A DNA stretch of 64,000 nucleotides from Bradyrhizobium sp. 1. Lineage in GTDB: Bacteria > Pseudomonadota > Alphaproteobacteria > Rhizobiales > Xanthobacteraceae. The stretch lies in assembly GCF_023073315.1 (NCBI RefSeq), contig NZ_JADPJH010000033.1:364583-428582 (forward strand). The letters are read 5' to 3'. A program made the translations under genes and the position numbers. Below the pieces are notes generated by a model, which had not been told where the DNA came from, searched no databases, and worked only from the letters and a program-made list of their open reading frames with translations. Below, piece by piece: positions 51,284 to 59,879 of the stretch (position 1 is the stretch's first letter; every line of letters starts with the position of its first letter).

Positions 51284-51348
51284 GCCGTTTCCTCAAAGAC
51301 CAACGACGCTCGTCGGCGGGATGGCATTAGCGCAGAGCGCCACTCCAA

Positions 51349-51370
51349 AAATCGTCGAATGCGACGATTT
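51349..51370. promoter_or_regulatory. Palindromic operator, copy 1 (AAATCGTCG-N4-CGACGATTT)
   Basis: Perfect 9-base arms around AATG, in the divergent promoter region between the acyl-CoA dehydrogenase gene (start 51283) and the thiolase gene (start 51560). The same palindrome recurs at 55609-55634. This is a strong candidate for a shared regulator binding site. Confidence 0.75.
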
Positions 51371-51559
51371 CGCGCCACCGCCCTCATCCTACTGAATTCT
51401 CGTAGCTGCCGCCCGATGACGCCCTGGAAGGACAATGTGCTGCCAGCGGGATGTAAGGACCCAAGGGAGGACGCGTTCCGAATTCGTTTTAAGCTGGTGG
51501 ACCGTTAAGGGCGCAAAAATGGAAAAAGGCCAGAGACTCACTTCGCCAAAAGGAAACGA

Positions 51560-52747
51560 ATGAACCGGAAAGTGGCCGTTTGTGGCGTCGGCATGATCCC
51601 GTTCAGCAAGCCGGGATCGAGCGAGTCCCACGAGCTCATGGGAGCCAGCGCGGCCAAGGCGGCGCTAGCCGACGCCGGGCTGGGATACCAGCAGATACAA
51701 CAGGCATATGTGGGTTATGTCTACGGCGATTCGTGCTCGGGCCAGGCAGCCCTCTACCGGCTTGGCCTGAGCGCCATTCCGATCGTCAACGTCAACAATA
51801 ATTGCGCGACCGGTTCAACGGCCTTGTTCTTGGCCAGTCAGGCCGTGGCGCACGGAGCAGTCGACTGCGCCCTTGCCCTTGGCTTCGAACAAATGCGCCG
51901 CCGCGCGGTCGCCGCACAACATGGGGATCGCCCCGATCCCTCGCAGCGGATCTTGGATTCTATGAAAGCGATCCAGGTTTCTGAACCTGAAACGCCGCTC
52001 GCCGCCCAGATATTCGGAGGTGCGGGACGTATGCACATGCAGCTCTACGGTACACGTCCGGAAACCTTCGCGCGCATCGCCGTCAAAGCGCGCGGTCACG
52101 CCGCGCATAATCCCTATGCTCTCTTCCGAACTCCTGTCACTTTGGAGGAGGTCCTCGCCTCGCCGGCGATCTTCGAGCCACTTACAAGACTACAATGCTG
52201 CCCGCGGACCTGCGGCGCCGCGGCTGCAATCGTTTGCTCAGAACCGTTTGCGCGGCGCAACGGGCTCGATCGCTCCGTCGTCGTTGTGGCGCAAGCGATG
52301 ACCACGGACAGCAATAGCAGTTTTGATGAAAACGACATGCGCCGGCTAGCAGGCTACGACATGACGCGACGCGCCGCGCTTCGCGTCTACGAGGAAGCCG
52401 CGGTCGGCCCGGAGGAAATTGCTGTCGCCGAAGTGCACGATTGCTTCACGACGAACGAGCTGATCAGTTACGAGGCGCTCGGCTTCGTTGCAGAGGGCGA
52501 CGCCGAACGATTTGTGCTGGATGGCGACAACACATACGACGGGCAGGTTGTTGTCAATCCTTCTGGCGGGCTGCTCTCCAAGGGACATCCTCTTGGCGCG
52601 ACCGGACTGGCACAATGCGCCGAACTTGCCTGGCAGCTGCGTGGGCAAGCAAACGGGCGCCAGGTCGAGGGCGCCCGATTTGCGCTGCAGCACAATCTCG
52701 GACTCGGCGGCGCCTGTGTTGTCACACTCTACGCCCGAGCGCTATAA
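51560..52747 (+). CDS. SCP2-type thiolase (acetyl-CoA acetyltransferase-like)
   Basis: The 395-residue thiolase is of the lipid-transfer/SCP2 subgroup. The nucleophile Cys lies in NVNNNCATGSTALFLA near residue 88, and the C-terminal active site has AEVHDCFTTNE and SKGHPLGATGLAQ. It would perform the thiolytic or condensing step on a bulky acyl-CoA, in line with SCP2 thiolases that act on sterol side chains or branched acids. It is transcribed towards the MalT-type regulator, 56 bases away, and probably co-transcribed with it. Confidence 0.9.
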   Translation: MNRKVAVCGVGMIPFSKPGSSESHELMGASAAKAALADAGLGYQQIQQAYVGYVYGDSCSGQAALYRLGLSAIPIVNVNNNCATGSTALFLASQAVAHGAVDCALALGFEQMRRRAVAAQHGDRPDPSQRILDSMKAIQVSEPETPLAAQIFGGAGRMHMQLYGTRPETFARIAVKARGHAAHNPYALFRTPVTLEEVLASPAIFEPLTRLQCCPRTCGAAAAIVCSEPFARRNGLDRSVVVVAQAMTTDSNSSFDENDMRRLAGYDMTRRAALRVYEEAAVGPEEIAVAEVHDCFTTNELISYEALGFVAEGDAERFVLDGDNTYDGQVVVNPSGGLLSKGHPLGATGLAQCAELAWQLRGQANGRQVEGARFALQHNLGLGGACVVTLYARAL

Positions 52748-52803
52748 GGCGACGCGGAGTCCATCTGCAAAAGCAGGCCGTTATCGGAGACGGATTAATC
52801 GCT

Positions 52804-55584
52804 ATGGCCAGCGAAGCCGATCGCGCGCTCGACGGAACGCTGGGAGAACCCCTCCCCGCGGGCGATCGCATGGCCGTGCGCCTCCAACCCGCAGCGTTAG
52901 GTGCAAAACTCGCCGTGCCCCTGTCAACCGGCGACGCAATCGAACGCGCCGCCTTGTCGCAAAGGGTGCTGGCGGCACCCTCGGCGCGTATCGTCCTGCT
53001 ACGGGCACCGGCAGGATTCGGCAAAACCACATTGATGCTTGAGGTGCGGCACAGATTGGAAGCGTCCGCCATCCCCACAGCATGGCTGACATTGGACCCG
53101 GCCGACAACGATGTCGGTCGCTTCTTATATGCGATCCGGGCTGCGCTAACGCCGCTGATTTCGGGCCTATCGAATGCTGCGCGTGACACGGCCGGTCCCG
53201 ACGAGGTGGCCCTAGGGCTTATCGACGCGATGGCCGCCCATCGAACGCCATTTGCACTGTTTCTCGATGATTTCGAGACTGTGCAGGGGGCTGCGGTGCT
53301 CGGGCTGGTCCGGGAGTTGATCAGTCATCTGCCAGCGGGCGCCCGTATCGTGATCGGCTCGCGCAACGTTCCGGAGCTGGGTCTGGGTCGCTTGCGGGCA
53401 CATGGCAGGCTTGTCGAGTTTGAGCCCGCACATCTTCGCTTCACCGTCGAGGAAGCGGATTTCTATCTGCGCGACCGTCGAAAATTGGCCCTGTCCCACG
53501 ACGATGTCGTGCGGCTGCACCGTAGCACCGAGGGATGGGTTGCCGCACTCTGGCTGGCATCCGTTTCGCTCGAGCATCGGCAGGATCCCCGTCAATTCAT
53601 CGCAGGCTTTAGCGGAGCCAATACCGCAATCGTCGAGTATCTGTTGGAAGACGTCTTTTCCCGGCAGAGCGACAAGATACGCTCCTTCTTGCTCCGGACC
53701 AGCATTGTTGCAGACCTCACTCCAGCACTTTGCGATCGTCTGTGCGAGGCGACGGACAGCCTGGACGTGCTGTCACGGCTGGAGCGTGAGCAGCTGTTCC
53801 TGATTCCTATTCATGGTGACAGTCCCCGGTGGCGCTATCACAGCATGTTTGGAGAATTTCTCCGCACGCAACTCAAGCAACATCATCCCGACGAAGCGCC
53901 TGCCCTACATAGGGCAGCCGCAAAATGGTACCTTGAGCAAGACCGTCCTGTCGTAGCAATCGAACACAGGCTCGCGGCTGGCGAATCCGACGAGCTGCTG
54001 CCGTTGCTCGCGCGACATGCGGAAACACTGCTCAATCAAGGCCGAGTGCGCTTACTGGCCCGTTGGCTAGACCCTTTGCTCGAGCGAGGGCGGCTCGAGA
54101 ATTGGCCGATGCTGCAGGTCGTTCACGCCTGGGCGGTCTTGCTCGGGCGCGGACCACGGGCCGCCGCGCCGCTTCTTGAGCGGCTTGATCGTGAGGATCG
54201 ATCAGGGAGAGGCATTGATGCGCACCGTCGTGCGCTGCGTCTGCTTTTCTTGGTCCTGCTCGACCGCACGGATGAGGCAAGGAATCTCGCGGCGACCTTG
54301 GTGCGCGAAGTACCGGGCCGCGTGTCGTTCGTACGAGGGTTCGCTGAGGTCACCCTGGCCAATCTGACGATGATTTCCGGCGAATACCAGGAAGCGTTGA
54401 AACTCGCCGATGTCGTGCGGAGCAGGAAGCCGAACAACGCGAGCGGCATGATGCTCGCGCTTTCAGAGGCGGCTGAAGGAGCTGTTGACCTGACACAGGG
54501 TCGGCTCCGAAAGGCAACTGCGCATCTCCGGCTGGCAGTTCGCGCCGGGACCGATGACGTATCCGGCGCAACCAACGGCAATGCCCTAGCAGGTGTATTG
54601 CTGGCAGAAGCGCTCTACGAGGCCAATCAACTCTTACAGGCTGAGCGCCTGCTGACGGTATACATTCCACTCATCCGAGCCGTCGGTATTCCGGATCAGT
54701 TGATCACCGCCCACACGATCATGGCACGCATCGCCTGGCGCCGCGGAGATCAGGACCTGGCGCAACAGCTGCTCGCAGAACTGGAACTTTCGGGACACAG
54801 AGAAACTCTCCGTCGCGTTGTCGCGAGCGCCAGGCTCGAACGGGCACGAATGCTGACCGTCGAGGGACGGATCGATCTTGCACAAAGAGAGATCGACCGT
54901 TGTGCGGATGTCACATTGTGGGACCGAATCAATCGCCTCTCGCTAAGGGCTAATGAAGTAGAAACCTACAATCTCGGCGCCGCTCGTTGTGCCGTGCATG
55001 GAGCCCACCCCTCCTCCGTCATCAACAGCTTGCGCTCGGAGCTTGGCGCCGCAGAAAAGACACAACGCGCGCGACGGGCGCTCACACTGCGCCTCGTTTT
55101 GGCACAAGCCCATTATCGCGCTTCGCAGCCAAACAAGGCCATGCGAATACTATCCAAGGCACTCTGCTTCGCAGCTATTGAAGGTTATCAGGCTGCATTT
55201 CAGGACGAAGGTGCGCTCCTGCTTGATATGTTGCGTGAATTGCGGCAGAGGCCGGACCTTCTCGGCATCGGCGCGCTACCCTCGGCCGACGTTTTGTTTT
55301 TTCTGGATAGGATCTTCGGCGAGACCAGTCCAGCGTTGCCGGACCGTCCAGGTGAGGCTCCCCCGGTCAAGGCGTCGGTCTCACCAGCAGCTCCTTTGAC
55401 CCGTAAAGAACTGAATTTGCTCGCCCTGGCCGCGGATGGTCTATCCAACAACGAACTGGCCGAACGGCTGTTCGTTGCGGAAACGACCGTGAGGACGCAT
55501 CTGCGCAACATCAACGCGAAGCTCGCAACGCGCAGCCGCGTGGAGGCGATCGCCGTCGCCCGAAAGAGTGGATTGCTCAGGTAA
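52804..55584 (+). CDS. MalT-type LuxR family ATP-dependent regulator
   Basis: Large (926-residue) STAND-type regulator. The N-terminal NTPase has Walker A LLRAPAGFGKTTLM near residue 67 and Walker B FALFLDDFE. A long helical-repeat sensor region fills residues 350-850. A C-terminal LuxR-type HTH ends the protein (LTRKELNLLALAADGLSNNE, AETTVRTHLRNINAKL). Such proteins oligomerise with ATP and an effector to activate promoters. It lies between two copies of one palindrome and inside the lipid-type gene set, so it is a likely activator of that set. ATG 52804 is used; GGAGA upstream is rather distant. Confidence 0.9.
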   Translation: MASEADRALDGTLGEPLPAGDRMAVRLQPAALGAKLAVPLSTGDAIERAALSQRVLAAPSARIVLLRAPAGFGKTTLMLEVRHRLEASAIPTAWLTLDPADNDVGRFLYAIRAALTPLISGLSNAARDTAGPDEVALGLIDAMAAHRTPFALFLDDFETVQGAAVLGLVRELISHLPAGARIVIGSRNVPELGLGRLRAHGRLVEFEPAHLRFTVEEADFYLRDRRKLALSHDDVVRLHRSTEGWVAALWLASVSLEHRQDPRQFIAGFSGANTAIVEYLLEDVFSRQSDKIRSFLLRTSIVADLTPALCDRLCEATDSLDVLSRLEREQLFLIPIHGDSPRWRYHSMFGEFLRTQLKQHHPDEAPALHRAAAKWYLEQDRPVVAIEHRLAAGESDELLPLLARHAETLLNQGRVRLLARWLDPLLERGRLENWPMLQVVHAWAVLLGRGPRAAAPLLERLDREDRSGRGIDAHRRALRLLFLVLLDRTDEARNLAATLVREVPGRVSFVRGFAEVTLANLTMISGEYQEALKLADVVRSRKPNNASGMMLALSEAAEGAVDLTQGRLRKATAHLRLAVRAGTDDVSGATNGNALAGVLLAEALYEANQLLQAERLLTVYIPLIRAVGIPDQLITAHTIMARIAWRRGDQDLAQQLLAELELSGHRETLRRVVASARLERARMLTVEGRIDLAQREIDRCADVTLWDRINRLSLRANEVETYNLGAARCAVHGAHPSSVINSLRSELGAAEKTQRARRALTLRLVLAQAHYRASQPNKAMRILSKALCFAAIEGYQAAFQDEGALLLDMLRELRQRPDLLGIGALPSADVLFFLDRIFGETSPALPDRPGEAPPVKASVSPAAPLTRKELNLLALAADGLSNNELAERLFVAETTVRTHLRNINAKLATRSRVEAIAVARKSGLLR

Positions 55585-55608
55585 GGCCGCGCCAGCGGCA
55601 TCGTGCGC

Positions 55609-55634
55609 GAAAATCGTCGCAACCGACGATTTTC
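55609..55634. promoter_or_regulatory. Palindromic operator, copy 2
   Basis: Perfect 11-base arms GAAAATCGTCG and CGACGATTTTC around CAAC, 30 bases before the crotonase ATG and 25 bases after the MalT-type gene. The 9-base core is identical to the site at 51349-51370, and both have a 4-base spacer. Confidence 0.78.
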
Positions 55635-55663
55635 AGACATGACCCAGCCGATACCGTGCCGGC

Positions 55664-56452
55664 ATGACAGACTCGCCTCGCGCCAGCGCACCTGGCATCA
55701 AGACAACATGGGATCGTGGCGTCGCGAGGATCGAATTCGACCTGGCGCAGCCAAAAAACAGCTTTCGCGTTGCAGACGTCGATCAGCTTGAGGCCGCTGT
55801 GGATGAAGCCATAGCGGCAAATGCTCGCTGCATCGTACTGCGTGGCGCACGCGGCACGTTCTCGGCAGGCTGGGACGTGACTTCGATCGATCCCGGGAAG
55901 GACGACCCGATGGCGATGATCACTAACCTGGTGGCGCCGTTTTGCCATAAGTTGCGCACGCTGCCTGTGCCGACGATCTCGGCCGTGGCTGGAGTGGCGC
56001 TCGGTTTCGGTCTCGGCCTTGCGCTGTGTTGCGACATATGTGTGATGGACGAGGATGCGCGCGTGGGCAGCCCGTTCCGGGGAATCGGCATGGTTCCGGA
56101 CACCGCCACGCACTATTTCTTTCTCAGTCGCCTTGGGCACGCAAAAGCAGCCGAGCTGATCTACACCGGTCGCTTGATCACCGGCGCGGAAGCCGCGCAA
56201 ATTGGATTGATCAACCGCGCGACGGAAGCAGGATCGGTCAATGCAGTCGTTGACGAACTAGCTCTGTCGATAGCCGAAGGTCCGACGGCCGCGTTCCGCC
56301 TGAGCAAGGAAATTCTGCTCGCCGCAGGCGATTTCGATCAAATCGTTGCTCATGAGGGCCGTCAACTCCAGCGCGTCTTCGAAACCGCGGATCTCAAGGA
56401 AGGCATTCGCGCCTTTCAACAGCGGCGTGCGCCGAAATTCGAAGGGCGCTAG
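55664..56452 (+). CDS. Enoyl-CoA hydratase/isomerase family protein (isomerase-like)
   Basis: Crotonase-fold enzyme of 262 residues. The oxyanion-hole segments are TFSAGWDVTS and AGVALGFGLGLALCCD. Neither hydratase Glu is present. Instead there is FRGIGMVPDTATHYFF, whose Asp matches the acid residue of PaaG-type isomerases. A double-bond or ring-shift isomerase is therefore more likely than a hydratase. It is the first gene of the crotonase-thiolase-FadJ-ligase run and lies directly behind the palindromic operator. Confidence 0.88.
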   Translation: MTDSPRASAPGIKTTWDRGVARIEFDLAQPKNSFRVADVDQLEAAVDEAIAANARCIVLRGARGTFSAGWDVTSIDPGKDDPMAMITNLVAPFCHKLRTLPVPTISAVAGVALGFGLGLALCCDICVMDEDARVGSPFRGIGMVPDTATHYFFLSRLGHAKAAELIYTGRLITGAEAAQIGLINRATEAGSVNAVVDELALSIAEGPTAAFRLSKEILLAAGDFDQIVAHEGRQLQRVFETADLKEGIRAFQQRRAPKFEGR

Positions 56453-56480
56453 CCGTTCTTCCTCACTAGGAAACTCAAGT

Positions 56481-57686
56481 ATGAACGACGCCTTTATTCT
56501 GGATGCGGTACGCACGCCCCGCGGCAAGGGACGTCAAAGCGGAGCCTTGCACGAGATCGGCCCCGTACGGCTAGCGGCACAAACGTTATTGGCGCTAAAG
56601 GAGCGCAACGGTTTTTCGCCCGACCAGATCGCTGACGTGATACTGGGCTGCGGCGAGCCATCGCTTGAGCAGGCTTCCGACGTCGCCAAGGCCGCCACGT
56701 TTGCGGCCGGCTTTTCGCAGGTGCCAGGTGTTCAGCTCAACCGGTTTTGTGGGTCGGGACTAGAGGCGTGCAATTTCGCGTCGGCGATGATTGTCGCCGG
56801 ACAGGCCGAATTGATGATCGCCGGCGGCGTCGAAAGCATGTCGCGCGTACCCATGTTCGTAGGCGGCGGCGCATGGGTGACCGATCCGCAGATCACAATT
56901 CCCAATCGCATCATCCCGCAAGGCGTCTCTGCGGATCTGATTGCTACACTGTATGGATTTTCACGTTCGGACGTCGATACCTACGCTGCTCAGAGCCAGC
57001 ACCGTGCAGCTACCGCATGGCAGGAGGGCCGCTTTGCCCGCTCGATCATTCCGGTGCGCGACGTAAACGGTTTGGCGCTTCTGGAGAGGGACGAGCATGT
57101 GCGGGCCGATACGACTGTGGCATCCCTCGCCTCGTTAGAACCTTCGTTCCACATTTTGGGTCGGCAAATGGGCTTTGATAGCGTGGCCCTTCAGCGCTAC
57201 CCCGAGCTCGGCGCGATCGAGCACGTCCACCACGCCGGAAATTCGTCTGGCATCGTCGACGGTGCTTCCGCGGTCTTGATCGGCAGCCGCGCTGCTGCCA
57301 GTAGCCTCGGTGTAAAGCCTCGTGCGCGGGTGCGCACGTTCGGAACGGTGGGCAGCGAGCCTACGATCATGCTGACTGGCCCCATAGCGGCGACCGAGGC
57401 AGTGCTGAAACGTGCCGGGATGTCTGTGCGCGACGTTGATCTGTTTGAATGCAACGAAGCTTTCGCGGCTGTCGTACTCCGCTTCATCCAAGGCCTTGAT
57501 ATTCCAGCAGACAAAGTCAACGTCAACGGCGGCGCGATCGCCATGGGACATCCGCTTGGCGCGACCGGCGGTATGCTATTGGGCACGGTGCTAGATGAGC
57601 TCGAGCGACGCGACCTTTCCACCGGCCTCGTGACTCTCTGCATCGGCGGAGGCATGGGCATTGCGATGATCATCGAACGCGTCTGA
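56481..57686 (+). CDS. Acetyl-CoA acyltransferase (thiolase)
   Basis: Biosynthetic/degradative thiolase of 401 residues with the nucleophile Cys in LNRFCGSGLEACNFA near residue 91, VESMSRVPM, and the C-terminal sites NEAFAAVVLRF, NGGAIAMGHPLGATG and LCIGGGMGIA. It should perform the final thiolysis in the beta-oxidation-like pathway. AGGAA lies about 8 bases before the ATG at 56481. Only 11 bases separate it from the FadJ-like gene. Confidence 0.93.
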   Translation: MNDAFILDAVRTPRGKGRQSGALHEIGPVRLAAQTLLALKERNGFSPDQIADVILGCGEPSLEQASDVAKAATFAAGFSQVPGVQLNRFCGSGLEACNFASAMIVAGQAELMIAGGVESMSRVPMFVGGGAWVTDPQITIPNRIIPQGVSADLIATLYGFSRSDVDTYAAQSQHRAATAWQEGRFARSIIPVRDVNGLALLERDEHVRADTTVASLASLEPSFHILGRQMGFDSVALQRYPELGAIEHVHHAGNSSGIVDGASAVLIGSRAAASSLGVKPRARVRTFGTVGSEPTIMLTGPIAATEAVLKRAGMSVRDVDLFECNEAFAAVVLRFIQGLDIPADKVNVNGGAIAMGHPLGATGGMLLGTVLDELERRDLSTGLVTLCIGGGMGIAMIIERV

Positions 57687-57697
57687 GGAAAACGGAT

Positions 57698-59818
57698 ATG
57701 ATTGATTACCAGCTCGATGCGGACGGTCTTGCGACATTGACTTGGAACGTTGCGGACCGCCCCATGAACGTCCTCAACCAGGCGTCGATCGCAGCCTTCA
57801 CCAAAGCTGTAGAACGGGCCATCAGCGACCCGAGCGTGAAGGGCGTCATCGTGACGTCTTCTCGTCCCGAATTCGTCGCTGGCGGAGACCTCGATCTGAT
57901 CAGAAACATCCGAGACGTCGCGCAGTCGATGGACTGCTCAGGACCCGTCTCGCGGATACTGCGCCGGTTGGAGACTTCGAAGAAGCCATTCGTTGCGGCG
58001 GTCAACGGCAGCGCACTTGGGGGTGGCTTAGAGATCTGTCTGGCGTGCCATTATCGAATCGTAGCGGATGATCCCAACATCCAGCTCGGGTTGCCGGAGG
58101 TCACGATTGGGCTGCTGCCCGCTGCTGGCGGAACGCAGCGCCTGCCGCGGATGATCGGCATCAAGAAGGCCCTGCCCTATCTCCTCGAGGGCCGAAAGGC
58201 GGATCCGGCCAAGGCGTTCGAAGCCGGAATCGTGGACGCTGTGGTGCCCTCGAGCGAATTGCTTTCGCGAGCCCGTGCTTGGCTTCTTTCGGCTCCTGCA
58301 GAGGCTGCGATCAAGCCATGGGACCGAAAGGACTTTCGGTTTCCCGGCGGCTCGCCACAGAGCCCAGGGCCCATACAGATCTTCTTTGGGGCATCCGGAG
58401 CCCTATTGGCAAAGACCCAAGGCAACTATCCGGCACAAGAGGCAATTCTGGCCTGCGTGTACGATGGGTGCCAGGTTGACATCGACTCCGGCTTGAAGAT
58501 CGAACAACGTCAATTCGCGCGACTCGCGATCTCGCAGTCGACCAAGAACATGATCCGCGTCCTCTTTTACGACATGAATGATGCGAATCGGCTTGCCGGG
58601 CGTCCAAAGGACGTCCCGAAACGCTCCTTCAAGAAGGTCGCAATCCTCGGAGCCGGCATGATGGGTGCAGGCCTTGCACACGTAGCCTCGACCGCTGGTC
58701 TTGAAGTCGTGTTACTCGACGTCAGCGGGGACGCGGCCGAGAAGGGCAAGGCATACGGCGCGGCCATTCTTGAGGGACAGGTCGCGCGAGGACGCATTGA
58801 CGAGTCGGTGCGGGACGCGACGCTCGGGCGCGTGATTCCGACGACGAATTATTCCGACTTGGCGGATTGCGATCTCGTGATCGAAGCGGTCTTCGAGGAT
58901 CGCGCGATCAAGGCCGAGGTGACGCGTAAGGCTGAAGCCGCGATGCGCGTCGATGCCATCTTCGCCTCGAACACGTCGACGCTTCCCATTGGCGGTCTAG
59001 CCACGGTTTCAAAGCGCCCGGCGAGGTTCGTGGGGATGCATTTCTTCTCACCGGCCGAGAAGATGCCACTGGTGGAGATCATCCGCGGCGCCGGCACGAG
59101 CGAGGAAACGATCGCAGAGGCGCTCGATTTTGCCAGGCGGATCCGAAAGACGCCCATCGTTGTCAACGACTGCCCCTCCTTCTACGCAAACAGGGCCTTC
59201 GCAATGTATCCCTATGAGGCGATGACGATGCTGGCGGAAGGCGTGAATCCCAATTTGATCGAAAACGCCGGCCGCAAAGCCGGCATGCCGATGCCACCAC
59301 TGGCCCTGATAGACGAGGTTTCGGTCGAGCTCCTCTACAAGGCCATGAAACAGGCACGTGCAGACCAAGGCAGCTCCTATTGCGCGCAACCCCAGGACGC
59401 CGTTTTGATCGCCATGGTCGAGCAATTCGGGAGACTCGGTCGGAAGGCGGGACGTGGCTTCTACGATTATCCGTCAGACGGCGAACGAAAGCTATGGACA
59501 GGGCTCACGGAGCATTTCCCTCGTGCGGAAAAGCAGCCCAGCGTCGAGGAGGTCCACGAGCGCCTAATGTACTCGCAGTCACTCGAAGCTGCTCGTTGCG
59601 TCGGCGAGGGAATCGTGAGCGTCCGTGACGCGGATATCGGTTCCCTGCTCGGCTGGGGCTTCCCGTCGTTCCTGGGCGGCGTGTTGGGGCAGATCGACAC
59701 CGTGGGCTTGCCGCAGATGATTACGGTCTGCGACCGACTGGCTCAACATATGCCGGAGCGGTACGCGGTTCCGCAAATCTTACGCGACATGGCGGCGAGC
59801 GGCCGGACGTTTCACTAG
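57698..59818 (+). CDS. Bifunctional enoyl-CoA hydratase/3-hydroxyacyl-CoA dehydrogenase (FadJ/FadB-like)
   Basis: The 706-residue fusion carries an N-terminal hydratase with both catalytic Glu (GGGLEICLACHYRIVADD, LPEVTIGLLPAAGGTQRLPR) and a 3-hydroxyacyl-CoA dehydrogenase starting near residue 308 (VAILGAGMMGAGLAHVAS). The dehydrogenase has the catalytic His region FVGMHFFSPAEKMPLVEII and two C-terminal 3HCDH domains. It hydrates enoyl-CoA and oxidises the product with NAD. Together with the neighbouring thiolases and ligase it completes a beta-oxidation cycle. Confidence 0.94.
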   Translation: MIDYQLDADGLATLTWNVADRPMNVLNQASIAAFTKAVERAISDPSVKGVIVTSSRPEFVAGGDLDLIRNIRDVAQSMDCSGPVSRILRRLETSKKPFVAAVNGSALGGGLEICLACHYRIVADDPNIQLGLPEVTIGLLPAAGGTQRLPRMIGIKKALPYLLEGRKADPAKAFEAGIVDAVVPSSELLSRARAWLLSAPAEAAIKPWDRKDFRFPGGSPQSPGPIQIFFGASGALLAKTQGNYPAQEAILACVYDGCQVDIDSGLKIEQRQFARLAISQSTKNMIRVLFYDMNDANRLAGRPKDVPKRSFKKVAILGAGMMGAGLAHVASTAGLEVVLLDVSGDAAEKGKAYGAAILEGQVARGRIDESVRDATLGRVIPTTNYSDLADCDLVIEAVFEDRAIKAEVTRKAEAAMRVDAIFASNTSTLPIGGLATVSKRPARFVGMHFFSPAEKMPLVEIIRGAGTSEETIAEALDFARRIRKTPIVVNDCPSFYANRAFAMYPYEAMTMLAEGVNPNLIENAGRKAGMPMPPLALIDEVSVELLYKAMKQARADQGSSYCAQPQDAVLIAMVEQFGRLGRKAGRGFYDYPSDGERKLWTGLTEHFPRAEKQPSVEEVHERLMYSQSLEAARCVGEGIVSVRDADIGSLLGWGFPSFLGGVLGQIDTVGLPQMITVCDRLAQHMPERYAVPQILRDMAASGRTFH

Positions 59819-59825
59819 AACATCT

Positions 59826-59857
59826 GAGAGTTTGGCTCCCACAGGCGCCAAACTCTC
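59826..59857 (+). promoter_or_regulatory. Perfect hairpin between the FadJ-like and ligase genes
   Basis: Eleven-base arms GAGAGTTTGGC and GCCAAACTCTC enclose a 10-base loop, starting 8 bases after the FadJ-like stop and ending 22 bases before the ligase ATG. No U-tract follows. It could be an mRNA processing or stabilising hairpin, an attenuator, or an operator. Confidence 0.5.
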
Positions 59858-59879
59858 GAACAAGCATTGGGCAGAAGTT

